The notes beneath the pieces were generated by a model. The model had not been told where the DNA came from, ran no database searches, and saw nothing but the letters and a program-made list of their open reading frames with translations. This document shows positions 18,676-26,543 of a stretch of DNA of 64,000 bases, one piece after another. Origin of the DNA: Brevibacterium sp. RIT 803 (GTDB lineage: Bacteria; Actinomycetota; Actinomycetes; Actinomycetales; Brevibacteriaceae); assembly GCF_016892625.1 (NCBI RefSeq), contig NZ_JAFEMW010000001.1:124001-188000 (forward strand), given 5' to 3'. The position numbers and the translations under genes were made by a program. The stretch's first letter is position 1, and every line of letters starts with the position of its first letter.

Positions 18676-19557
18676 CTACAGGTTCGCGCCGTTCCCGCCG
18701 AAGGTGTCACAGCTTCCGAGGCCGTTCTCGTATCCGCTGGTGAACCATTTCTGGCGCTGCTCGCTCGAACCGTGGGTGAAGGACTCGGGGTTGACCGAGC
18801 CCGAGGACTGTTTCTGGATGTGGTCATCACCGACGACGAAGGCTGCGTTGAGGGCATCGTCGATCTGTTCTTGGGTGGGTGTCTCCAGATACGGGGTGCC
18901 GTTGTCGTCGGTCAGGGTGGTGACGTCGCCGAGCCACGCTCCGGCGTAGCAGTCGGCCTGGAGTTCGACGCGCACGCCGTTGCTGTCTGCTCCGGTGCCG
19001 TTGTTCGGATGATCGCTCATCGTGCCGGTGATGTTCTGGATGTGGTGGCCCCACTCGTGTCCGACGATGTAGAGCTGGGCGAGCTCGCCGGCAGAGGCAC
19101 CGAATTGCTGCCGCATGATCTCGAAGAAGCTCGGATCGATGTAGACGCCCTGCTCAGGCGGGCAGTAGAAGGGGCCCACCGCGTTCGAGGCGGTGCCGCA
19201 CTGGGTTGAGGTCTGACCGTCGACGATGGTCAGCTGGGGTGGTTCGTAGCCGTCGACGTGCTGGGACCAGTAGTCGTCGAGGACGACCTGTGCCCCGGCC
19301 ATCCGGCAGTCGGTGGACGTGTTCGCGTCCTCGCCGGTGTCGCATTGGGCCATCTCTTCGACACCCGAGGACTGCGATGACTGCTCGCCGTCGAGCATGC
19401 CGCCGCCCACGAGCCCGGTGACATCGACACCGAGCAGCGGGCCGATGAGGAAGACGAGGAGGCCCACGATTCCGACGCCACCGCCGGCGATGGCGGTGTT
19501 GCGTCCTCGTCGGCTGGTCTTGTTGCCCGAGATGTCAGCATTCGGATTGAAGGTCAT
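18676..19557 (-). CDS. Neutral zinc metallopeptidase, YpfJ/KPN_02809 family
   Basis: A 293-residue membrane-anchored protein. After a short polar N-terminus, a single hydrophobic helix (about 26-48) is followed by an extracytoplasmic domain with the zinc motif HEWGHHIQ near residue 170 and the downstream acidic ligand in ELQADCYAGAW near 197, as in the putative neutral zinc metallopeptidase family PF04228. Substrate unknown. ATG at 19557 was chosen; there is no Shine-Dalgarno, and TATCTT lies just before it, suggesting a leaderless mRNA. It is divergent from the acyltransferase-like gene. Confidence 0.88.
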   Translation of the reverse strand: MTFNPNADISGNKTSRRGRNTAIAGGGVGIVGLLVFLIGPLLGVDVTGLVGGGMLDGEQSSQSSGVEEMAQCDTGEDANTSTDCRMAGAQVVLDDYWSQHVDGYEPPQLTIVDGQTSTQCGTASNAVGPFYCPPEQGVYIDPSFFEIMRQQFGASAGELAQLYIVGHEWGHHIQNITGTMSDHPNNGTGADSNGVRVELQADCYAGAWLGDVTTLTDDNGTPYLETPTQEQIDDALNAAFVVGDDHIQKQSSGSVNPESFTHGSSEQRQKWFTSGYENGLGSCDTFGGNGANL

Positions 19558-19605
19558 AGCCATAAAGATACAACGGCTTGTCACCTCTCATGTGAGAATC
19601 GAGGC

Positions 19606-20952
19606 ATGAGCTCACACCGCTCCCCCACCTCGGCGACTGCTGGCAGCACAACGGCGACTGCTGGCAGCACAACGGTCCGTGATCGCCTGAGCCCTGCCGG
19701 GCGACTCATCGGCCTCGACGCCGCTCGCGGAATCGCCCTGTTCGCGATGATGGTCACGCACATCTTCGCCCTGTCCGATCCCGAGGGCCTCCCGACCTGG
19801 GCCGCCGTGTTCGCGGGGCGTGCCTCGGCGCTGTTCGCGGTCCTGGCCGGCTGTTCGCTGGTGCTCTCAACTCGGTCTCGGATGGCAGCTTCGGGACGTC
19901 TGCGCGATGCCGTTCCCAGTGTGCTCATCCGGGCGGGAGCGATCGTCATCATCGGACTGTGCCTGGGATCGATCTCGTCGCTGCTGGCCGTCATCCTCGT
20001 CAACTACGGGGTCATGTTCGCGATTGCGATGCTGTTTCTGCGCCTGCGCGCCAGCACACTCTTCGGCATCGCCGGTGCCTGGATGGTCCTCAGCCCTGTG
20101 CTCTCGATGCTCATCCGCAGTGAGTTCGGCCTGGAGCCGATGTATTCGTCGATGTCATGGTTCGACTTCGCGCGCCCTCTGACCATGCTCCATGACCTGG
20201 TTCTCACCGGCTATTACCCGATACTGCAGTGGCTGTCGTACATCGTGTTGGGGATGGCAGTCGCGAAGGTCGATATCGGCAAGCACCTCATGTCGCTCTT
20301 CGCCGCCGGTCTGGGGCTGTTTCTCGTCGGCAAGGGAGTCTCCTGGCTGCTCATCAACGTCGCTGGAGGCGGTCCTGTTCTGGTTCGGGTTTCCGAGCTG
20401 TACGGGACCGATCTCAATGCGGCGCTGTTCACCGGCAGCTATGGGGTGACGCCGACGACGTCGTGGTGGTGGCTGGCGATCGCGGGCCCACACTCAAGCA
20501 CGCCCTTCGACCTGCTGTCCACGGCCGGGACCGCGCTGACGACCATTGTTGTCTGTCAGTCGCTGGCGATGCTGCTGGGGCGAAGCACCTGGGTGCTGGC
20601 GCCGCTGACGGCTCCTGGCTCGATGCCCTTGAGCGTGTACTCCGCCCATGTCGTCCTGCTCGAGATCACACGCCCCTGGATCGAGGCCAATCCGATGCTC
20701 GGCGGTGAGGCGATGTCGCCGCAGACCCTCGAGTTCGGTCTGCATGCTCTCGTGTTCATCGGCTTCGCTCTGATGTGGAAGCTGGCGATCGGTGCCCATG
20801 GCCCGCTTGAGGGTGGAGTCGCAGCGATCATCCGGTCCGCGTCACCGGTTCCAGGACCTGGGCCGGTGCCGGGGTCTGAGCCAGGGTCTGGGCCGGGGCC
20901 GGGGCCGGGGCCTGGACGTAGCCCGGGCCGTTCAGGGCCCGAGGCCGACTAG
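19606..20952 (+). CDS. Polytopic membrane protein, DUF1624/DUF418 (acyltransferase-like)
   Basis: A 448-residue protein with about ten hydrophobic helices. The N-terminal segment LIGLDAARGIALFAMMVTH is characteristic of the heparan-alpha-glucosaminide N-acetyltransferase-like (DUF1624) and DUF418 families, whose members move acyl groups across the membrane or are of unknown function. The first 25 residues repeat TATAGSTT, and the C-terminal 45 residues are a Pro/Gly repeat encoded by tandem CCGGGGCC-type units. The acceptor is not known. Its stop overlaps the stop of the convergent TPR gene by 4 bases. Confidence 0.75.
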   Translation: MSSHRSPTSATAGSTTATAGSTTVRDRLSPAGRLIGLDAARGIALFAMMVTHIFALSDPEGLPTWAAVFAGRASALFAVLAGCSLVLSTRSRMAASGRLRDAVPSVLIRAGAIVIIGLCLGSISSLLAVILVNYGVMFAIAMLFLRLRASTLFGIAGAWMVLSPVLSMLIRSEFGLEPMYSSMSWFDFARPLTMLHDLVLTGYYPILQWLSYIVLGMAVAKVDIGKHLMSLFAAGLGLFLVGKGVSWLLINVAGGGPVLVRVSELYGTDLNAALFTGSYGVTPTTSWWWLAIAGPHSSTPFDLLSTAGTALTTIVVCQSLAMLLGRSTWVLAPLTAPGSMPLSVYSAHVVLLEITRPWIEANPMLGGEAMSPQTLEFGLHALVFIGFALMWKLAIGAHGPLEGGVAAIIRSASPVPGPGPVPGSEPGSGPGPGPGPGRSPGRSGPEAD

Positions 20953-21407
20953 GAATTCTGCTTCACACCCGCTCGATGCATATTGACGGCCTTGCGCATC
21001 GTTGATCTGGCGCGCTTGCGATCTCCGCACGCATCGTAGGCGCAAGAGAGGCGGAACCATGAACGCCAGTTCTCGGGTGCGGCCTCTGCCTCGGCCTGGT
21101 ACTGGCCGAAGGCTTCGTCGGCGGATTCGCGGATGATCCTCCCGCCCGGCGTTCGCGGCAGATCATCGACGGGCAGTCCACCCTCTGATTTGAGGATGCG
21201 CGCCAACTTCTCGGTCCGTGCACCGAACATGAGTTCGACGATCAGCGTCCAGGCTCCGATGAGCGGCAGGACGAAGAGGGCGATGCCCATCAGTCGTGGA
21301 ATCAGATCGGGTTCCCTGACCAGCACCCATGCTCGATGCCCCATGAGGACGAAGTAGAAGACGAGCACCACTGAGACGACGATCGCCCCGATTTTCCCTT
21401 TGGACAT
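20949..21407 (-). CDS. Small membrane protein with a C-terminal TPR-like segment
   Basis: A 152-residue protein: two hydrophobic helices (about 5-25 and 36-62), then a soluble part whose NWRSWFRLSCAYDACGDRKR segment resembles a tetratricopeptide helix pair. No catalytic motif is seen. The ATG at 21407 overlaps the dapB stop (TGATG), so it is translationally coupled to dapB. Similar small membrane proteins are often found after dapB in actinobacteria. Function unknown. Confidence 0.75.
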   Translation of the reverse strand: MSKGKIGAIVVSVVLVFYFVLMGHRAWVLVREPDLIPRLMGIALFVLPLIGAWTLIVELMFGARTEKLARILKSEGGLPVDDLPRTPGGRIIRESADEAFGQYQAEAEAAPENWRSWFRLSCAYDACGDRKRARSTMRKAVNMHRAGVKQNS

Positions 21408-22156
21408 CAGAGGTCGAGCATGGTCTCGAGGCCGTGCAGCAGGCCGGTGTAGTCGGAGATCGACCGCACTGCGGTGACGATTCCCGGCATGAACGCCGAG
21501 GTGGAATGTGAGTCCGTCCGGATGCTCAGGGCCTCGCCGCTGGAACCGAAGTGGATCTCCTCCGAGGCTGTCATGCCCTGCTGGCGGATCGCGTGCACGT
21601 GGATGCCGTCGACGACTGCGCCGCGAGCACCGTTGGGATCGATTTCGGTGGCGTCGGGTACCGGAGGCAGGCCGGCATCGTTCCGGGCTGCCGCGATTCG
21701 CTGCGCGGTGTGGTTGGCCGTTCCCGACGGAGCGTCGAGCTTGCGTGGGTGGTGGATCTCGACCACCTCGGCGGAGTCGAAGTACGGTGCGGCCAGCTCA
21801 GCGAAGCGCATGGCCAGGACCGCGCCGATCGAGAAGTTCGGGGCGATGAGCACGGCGGTGTCAGCATGCTCGGCTAGGAGCTCTTCGAGACCGGACAGCT
21901 TCTCAGCGTCCCAGCCGGTCGTACCGACCACGGTGTCGATGTCGTGCTCGACGAGGAAGCGCACGTTCGCCTCCGTCGAGGCGGGAACTGTGAGTTCGAC
22001 CGCAACGTCGACGCTCTTCTCGAGCAGACTCTCCAGGGAGTCGCTGCTGCCAAGGGTCGCAACGAGTTCGAGGCCCTCGGCCTCGGTGATGGCGTCGACA
22101 GCTTGGGCGCCCATGCGGCCCTGCGCTCCGATGACGGCTACCCGAATCGCGTTCAT
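21407..22156 (-). CDS. dapB: 4-hydroxy-tetrahydrodipicolinate reductase
   Basis: A 249-residue NAD(P)H-dependent reductase in lysine/diaminopimelate synthesis. The Rossmann motif VAVIGAQGRMG is at residues 6-16, VGTTGW near 78, the catalytic H-H-K region EIHHPRKLDAPSGTA near 133-147 and a C-terminal GIVTAVR. Length is normal for the actinobacterial family. It heads a short operon with the TPR protein. In other actinobacteria dapB follows pnp and the M16 protease; here it lies about 8 kb away from them. Confidence 0.95.
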   Translation of the reverse strand: MNAIRVAVIGAQGRMGAQAVDAITEAEGLELVATLGSSDSLESLLEKSVDVAVELTVPASTEANVRFLVEHDIDTVVGTTGWDAEKLSGLEELLAEHADTAVLIAPNFSIGAVLAMRFAELAAPYFDSAEVVEIHHPRKLDAPSGTANHTAQRIAAARNDAGLPPVPDATEIDPNGARGAVVDGIHVHAIRQQGMTASEEIHFGSSGEALSIRTDSHSTSAFMPGIVTAVRSISDYTGLLHGLETMLDL

Positions 22157-22196
22157 AAGTTCGTAACTCCTTGCTCGACGTTCTCCGCAGGCCAGT

Positions 22197-22775
22197 CTAA
22201 CGACTCACGGCGCTGCCACCGTCATCAGGTGCCGTGATCGGCAGCCGACGACCCGAGGGGCGTTGATCGCCACGCAGGCGGGCACATACCTCGGTGTCGA
22301 ACCGGAACCCGTCGTAGAGAAGGCGCTCGCGTTCTCTGCCTTCGACTGCAAATCCTGCGCTCTTGGCAACTCTGCCCGATGCGGGATTGTCTACGCGGTA
22401 TCCCAGTTCCAGGCGATTGACGTCCAGGTCGTCATGGAGATGGTCGATGAGACTGCGCAATCCGGCCGCGGCCAGTCCGTGACCGCGAACACTGGGATCG
22501 AGCCAGTAGGAGATCCAGGCCGTCGAGTGACGCTGCTCGATGGCTGTTGCCATGACATTGCCGACCGGAGTCAGGTCAGCGGCCACGATTGCGTAGGCCG
22601 CCACTGTCCCCTCGTCCTCGGCACTTCGGATCCTATCGAGCCATGCCTGCGCACCTGCTGGTGAGCGGTCGTCAGGGATGTTGCTGCGAAGGTCGGTATC
22701 GGCCCGGACGTAGATGTCGGCGAGAGCGCCCACATCATCGCGGCGCCAACGTCTGAGGAATTCGGCTATGGACAC
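22197..22775 (-). CDS. GNAT acetyltransferase, RimJ/RimL type
   Basis: A 192-residue GNAT protein. The acetyl-CoA loop lies in WLDPSVRGHGLAAAGLRSLI near residue 92, with V-x-x-x-N-x-x-S-x-x-x-A (RVDNPASGRVAKSAGF) near 127, typical of the RimJ/RimL N-acetyltransferase branch. The C-terminal 25 residues (RGDQRPSGRR...) are a basic, probably disordered tail. Substrate not known. No clear operon partner: sodA ends 118 bp upstream with its own terminator. Confidence 0.82.
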   Translation of the reverse strand: MSIAEFLRRWRRDDVGALADIYVRADTDLRSNIPDDRSPAGAQAWLDRIRSAEDEGTVAAYAIVAADLTPVGNVMATAIEQRHSTAWISYWLDPSVRGHGLAAAGLRSLIDHLHDDLDVNRLELGYRVDNPASGRVAKSAGFAVEGRERERLLYDGFRFDTEVCARLRGDQRPSGRRLPITAPDDGGSAVSR

Positions 22776-22859
22776 AGCTTAACGAGGCCATGGGCACAGC
22801 CTAACGGGCGCTCGGGTGCAGCCTGTCGGCGTCGGCGGGCCAGTCAGCGGATACGCAAA

Positions 22860-22894
22860 ACGGCGGCCCCGCCGCGATGGGTCGGAGCCGCCGT
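22860..22894 (-). terminator. Rho-independent terminator of sodA
   Basis: Arms 22860-22867 and 22887-22894 form an 8-bp GC-rich stem (ACGGCGGC/GCCGCCGT) that, on the minus strand, is followed directly by TTTGCG. It lies 20 bases after the sodA stop. Confidence 0.7.
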
Positions 22895-22913
22895 CTCAGG
22901 GTCTGTCCGGCTA

Positions 22914-23540
22914 TCAGCCGAGCAGGAGTCCCTTGGTCTGAGCCACGGCGCGGTCGAAGCGTGCGCCTGCGTCTGCCCAGTTCACGATGTTCCACCAGGC
23001 CTTGACGTAGTCAGGCTTGACGTTCTGGTAGTCGAGGTAGAAGGCGTGCTCCCACATATCGAGCTGGAGAACCGGGGTTCCGCCGAGCTGGATGTCCGAC
23101 TGCTGGTCCTTGAGCTGCTCGATGAAGAGGTTTCCACCGAGCTGATCGTAGACGAGCACGGCCCAGCCGGAGCCCTGGATCGTGGTGGCTGCCGTGGTGA
23201 AGTGCTCACGGAACTTGTCGAAGGACCCGAACTGGTCGTCGATGGCTGCTGCGAGTTCGCCTTCGGGCTTGTCGCCGCCGTCTGGAGACATGTTGTTCCA
23301 GAAGATCGAGTGGTTGACGTGTCCGCCGAGGTTGAACGCGAGATCGCGGGTCAGCTTCGGCACGTTGGCGAGGTTTCCGCTTTCGCGGGCTTCTGCCAGC
23401 TGTTCAACAGCGGTGTTGGCACCCTTGACGTAGGTTGCGTGGTGCTTGTCGTGGTGCAGCTCCATGATGCGAGCCGAGATGTGCGGCTCAAGTGCGGAGT
23501 AGTCGTAGGGCAGTTCCGGAAGGACGTACTGCTCAGCCAT
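22914..23540 (-). CDS. sodA: Superoxide dismutase, Mn/Fe type
   Basis: A 208-residue Mn/Fe superoxide dismutase, converting superoxide to oxygen and peroxide in the cytoplasm. Metal ligands are visible as H29-region [10 protein letters not shown] in [10 protein letters not shown] near 79, and D/H in [13 protein letters not shown] near 164-168. The Gly-Gly before HVNH and a Gln in KDQQSD point to Mn rather than Fe. The ATG at 23540 is preceded by AGGAGG-type SD. Monocistronic with its own terminator. Confidence 0.95.
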   Translation of the reverse strand: MAEQYVLPELPYDYSALEPHISARIMELHHDKHHATYVKGANTAVEQLAEARESGNLANVPKLTRDLAFNLGGHVNHSIFWNNMSPDGGDKPEGELAAAIDDQFGSFDKFREHFTTAATTIQGSGWAVLVYDQLGGNLFIEQLKDQQSDIQLGGTPVLQLDMWEHAFYLDYQNVKPDYVKAWWNIVNWADAGARFDRAVAQTKGLLLG

Positions 23541-23694
23541 GAAATTCCTCCTGAAGAGAATTGATGTCCGCCAAGGTCGGCGGCTTCATTTCGACCCTAT
23601 AGCAGGGTCTCATCTCGAACAACACGGTAGTCGTGAGGACTATTCCAGATGACGCCAAGTGACATCGCGGCGCCACACGAAATCACTCACAGTG

Positions 23695-24861
23695 TCAGGG
23701 CAGATTCCGCGAGATCAGCAGCCGCATGATGTCTGAGGTCCCCTCTTCGATCTCCTCGAGCTTCGCATCACGCATCCACTGCTCGACGGGGTGCTCGCGC
23801 GAGTAGCCCCATCCGCCCAGGGTCTGGACTCCGGCCCAGGTGCAGAACATCGCCGTCTCTGATGCGCCCAGTTTGGCCATGGCTGCCGAGGCGGTGACCT
23901 TCTCCCGCGGCACGCCGTCACCGGCATCGATCATGCGGGCGGCGTTGAGGACCTGCAGCCAGGCGGCGTCGATGCGCGCGGCCATGTCTGCCAGCCGGAA
24001 GGCCACGGACTGGTGTTCGATGATCGTCCTGTCGAACTGTGTGCGTTCACGCGCATAGTCGCGGGCGTATTCGTAGGCGGCTCTGGCCGTGCCCAGTGCC
24101 GCGGCGCCGAGGACCACGCGGGAGATGTCGAAGGTGCGCATCAGTCCGTAGAAGCCCTGCCCCTCCGCGCCGAGGCGATTGGCGCTCGGAACGAACGCGT
24201 CGGAGAAGAAGATCTCCCGGCACACGATCGCGCGCTGGCCCATCTTCTTCATCGGTGCCCCGAACTCCATGCCTTCGGTCTCTCGCGGCAGGAGAAAGGC
24301 GGTGACTCCTCGTGAGCGCTGCGCAGGGTCTGTCTTGGCGAAGACGACATAGCCTTCGGCGAGTCCCGCGTTCGAGATCCAGGCCTTCTGTCCGTTGAGC
24401 AGGTACCCGCCGTCGACAGGCTCGGCCCTGGTGGTGATCGAGGCGGAGTCGGATCCGGACCCCGGCTCGGTCGTCGCCAGCGCGGTGAACATCGGTTCCG
24501 GCCCGGTCAGAGGGCGCAGCCAGGTCTCCTTCTGCTCTTCTGTTCCCAGCGCCAGGATCGGATCGGCGAAGAAGCCGTTGGAGCACAGAAGGTTGCCGAT
24601 GCCGGGGTCCCCGAAGCACAGCTGCTCTTGGACGAGGCATTGTGTGAAGACGTCGGTGAAGCCGCCTCCGCCATACTCCTCGGGGATCATGAAGTCTGTG
24701 ATGCCCACGCGAGCGGCCTCGTGGAACAGCTCGACCGGAGAATGGATGTCTGCCTCGTCGACGGCAGGACCCGCGGGACGGATCTTGTCCTTCGCAAAGG
24801 TCCGGCACAGTTCGATGATGTCGTTCTGCTCATCACTCAGCGGCCAGGGTGTGTAGCTCAT
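23695..24861 (-). CDS. Acyl-CoA dehydrogenase of the TetR-controlled operon
   Basis: A 388-residue FAD-dependent acyl-CoA dehydrogenase. Seen are the flavin-binding FTALATTEPGSGSDS near residue 125, WISNAG near 160, RTQFDRTIIEHQSV near 270 and the catalytic-base region LEEIEEGTSDIMRLLISR at the C-terminus, where the Glu of EEGTS fits the short/branched-chain or isovaleryl type position. It introduces a trans-2 double bond into acyl-CoA. The ATG at 24861 overlaps the stop of the ThDP enzyme gene (ATGA). Last gene of the operon. Confidence 0.88.
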   Translation of the reverse strand: MSYTPWPLSDEQNDIIELCRTFAKDKIRPAGPAVDEADIHSPVELFHEAARVGITDFMIPEEYGGGGFTDVFTQCLVQEQLCFGDPGIGNLLCSNGFFADPILALGTEEQKETWLRPLTGPEPMFTALATTEPGSGSDSASITTRAEPVDGGYLLNGQKAWISNAGLAEGYVVFAKTDPAQRSRGVTAFLLPRETEGMEFGAPMKKMGQRAIVCREIFFSDAFVPSANRLGAEGQGFYGLMRTFDISRVVLGAAALGTARAAYEYARDYARERTQFDRTIIEHQSVAFRLADMAARIDAAWLQVLNAARMIDAGDGVPREKVTASAAMAKLGASETAMFCTWAGVQTLGGWGYSREHPVEQWMRDAKLEEIEEGTSDIMRLLISRNLP

Positions 24862-26543
24862 GGCTCTCTCCTCGTCTCGTTCGAATTCTCACTCGGCTGG
24901 GTCGCACCCAGCATGTCCGTGGCCGCGCGGGAGTCCTCGGTCATGTGGATCAGGGTGGGTCCGGCGAAGTCCTCGGCCTGGCGCAGTGCCGTCGCCAGCT
25001 GCTCCTGGGTCTCGATGTGGAGACCGCGAGCGCCCATCGACTCGGCCAGAGCCGGGAAGTCGGGTCCCAGCAGTGCCACTCCCGCAGGAGTATCGCCCCG
25101 ATCGACCATCTCGTTGCGGATCTCCCCGTAGCCGCCGTTGTCGACGATGATGAGGGACATCGACACCTGGGCCTGCACAGCCGCGGCGAGTTCGACGATC
25201 GTGAACATCGCTCCTCCGTCGCCCTCGATCGCCACAACACTGGCCTCTGGCACGGCGAGTTTCGCACCGATCCCCGCAGGCAGGCCGAATCCCAGGGTTC
25301 CGGCGCCTGCCGGGTAGAGGAAGCGATCTCCTCTGCGTGCCGCCCATCCGGTCTGCACTCCGTAGTAGCAGCACATCGTGGAATCCGCGGCGACGATGAC
25401 AGGAGAGCTCGCCGAGGTGGTGTAGTCGTTGAGTGCTCCGCACAGCGGTGCCCAGGCTGCGCCTTCGGTCGTGGCAGCGGCCGTGATCGTGTCCTGCCAG
25501 CCGCGCAGCCACTCGATTGCCGCCCGGGTGAGGTTGGTCGACCTGGTCTGGTGCAGCCGGTGCGTCAGTGCGATCGTCGCGTCCTTCGCGTCGGCTGGGA
25601 TCGGGTGGCTGACGCGGGCGTTGCGCAGCATCTGCACCTCGTCGAGGTCGATGCGAACGATCGTGCGCGGCAGCGGCATTGGCTCGGGCCAGAAGTCGCT
25701 GGGAGCCAGTTCCGTGCCGATTGCCACCACCGCATCAGCAGCACCGAGCACCTCCGGCAGCGCTTCGAGGACTCCGATGGCGCCGAGGTTGTTGACGAAC
25801 TCATCGTCGATCGTTCCCTTCGCGTTCGAGGACAGGATGACCCCAGCCCCGAGTACCTGGGAGAGCTCTTCCACCTCCGCGCCGGCGCTGCGGGCCCCGG
25901 CCCCGACGATGAGAAGAGGGCGCTGGGAGCTTGCCAGCGCCTCGGCGGCTGACCTGATCGCCGACGGCTGCGGAGTCGGGTTGGGACGGGCCAGAGCCGG
26001 GTGCAGCCAACCGGGTCCGGTGGCTTCGATGAGGTCGAGTGGGATCTCGATGTAGGCGGGGCGGGTTCGTCCGCTGCGCATGCGTGAGAGCGCCTGTCCG
26101 ACCGCCAGGGACACCTCACCGGGGCTGGTCACCCGGTGGCTGTCGCCGAGGACGGCGTCGATGGCCTGGCTCTGGTTGCGCACCTCGTGGAGGAGTCCGT
26201 TGCCGCGTCCGGGATGGGTCAGGGGCATACCGGGGCTGATGAGCAGGACCGGGACCGAGTCGGTGAAGGACTGCAGCAGAGCGGTCAGCGCATTGAGCAC
26301 CGCCGGTCCCGTCGTTGTGACGACGACCTGCACCTCACCGGTGACTCGGGCCGCGCCGTCGGCCATGTACCCGGCTCCCTGTTCATGGCGCGGTGAGACG
26401 ATGTCGATTCCCTCGGCAGCCAGCTGTGCGAAGATCTCGAGATTATGGGTCCCGGGGATCCCGTAGACCCGTGTGATTCCCTCGGCTCTCAGTGCCCGAG
26501 CCAGGTGCGCACCGCCGGTGATCTCTGCCTGTTCCTCTGTCAT
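24858..26543 (-). CDS. Thiamine diphosphate-dependent enzyme, acetolactate synthase-like
   Basis: A 561-residue ThDP protein. The Pyr domain has the catalytic Glu in SPRHEQGAGYMADG near 53, the central domain covers 190-330, and the PP domain has GDGGAMFTIVELAAA followed by the N of VDNGGYG near 445-475. It is acetolactate synthase-like; benzoylformate or 2-oxoacid decarboxylases and 5-guanidino-2-oxopentanoate decarboxylase share this layout. There is no small regulatory ALS subunit next to it, so a catabolic decarboxylase/carboligase is likelier than branched-chain synthesis. ATGA overlaps on both sides couple it to the flanking operon genes. Confidence 0.85.
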   Translation of the reverse strand: MTEEQAEITGGAHLARALRAEGITRVYGIPGTHNLEIFAQLAAEGIDIVSPRHEQGAGYMADGAARVTGEVQVVVTTTGPAVLNALTALLQSFTDSVPVLLISPGMPLTHPGRGNGLLHEVRNQSQAIDAVLGDSHRVTSPGEVSLAVGQALSRMRSGRTRPAYIEIPLDLIEATGPGWLHPALARPNPTPQPSAIRSAAEALASSQRPLLIVGAGARSAGAEVEELSQVLGAGVILSSNAKGTIDDEFVNNLGAIGVLEALPEVLGAADAVVAIGTELAPSDFWPEPMPLPRTIVRIDLDEVQMLRNARVSHPIPADAKDATIALTHRLHQTRSTNLTRAAIEWLRGWQDTITAAATTEGAAWAPLCGALNDYTTSASSPVIVAADSTMCCYYGVQTGWAARRGDRFLYPAGAGTLGFGLPAGIGAKLAVPEASVVAIEGDGGAMFTIVELAAAVQAQVSMSLIIVDNGGYGEIRNEMVDRGDTPAGVALLGPDFPALAESMGARGLHIETQEQLATALRQAEDFAGPTLIHMTEDSRAATDMLGATQPSENSNETRREP

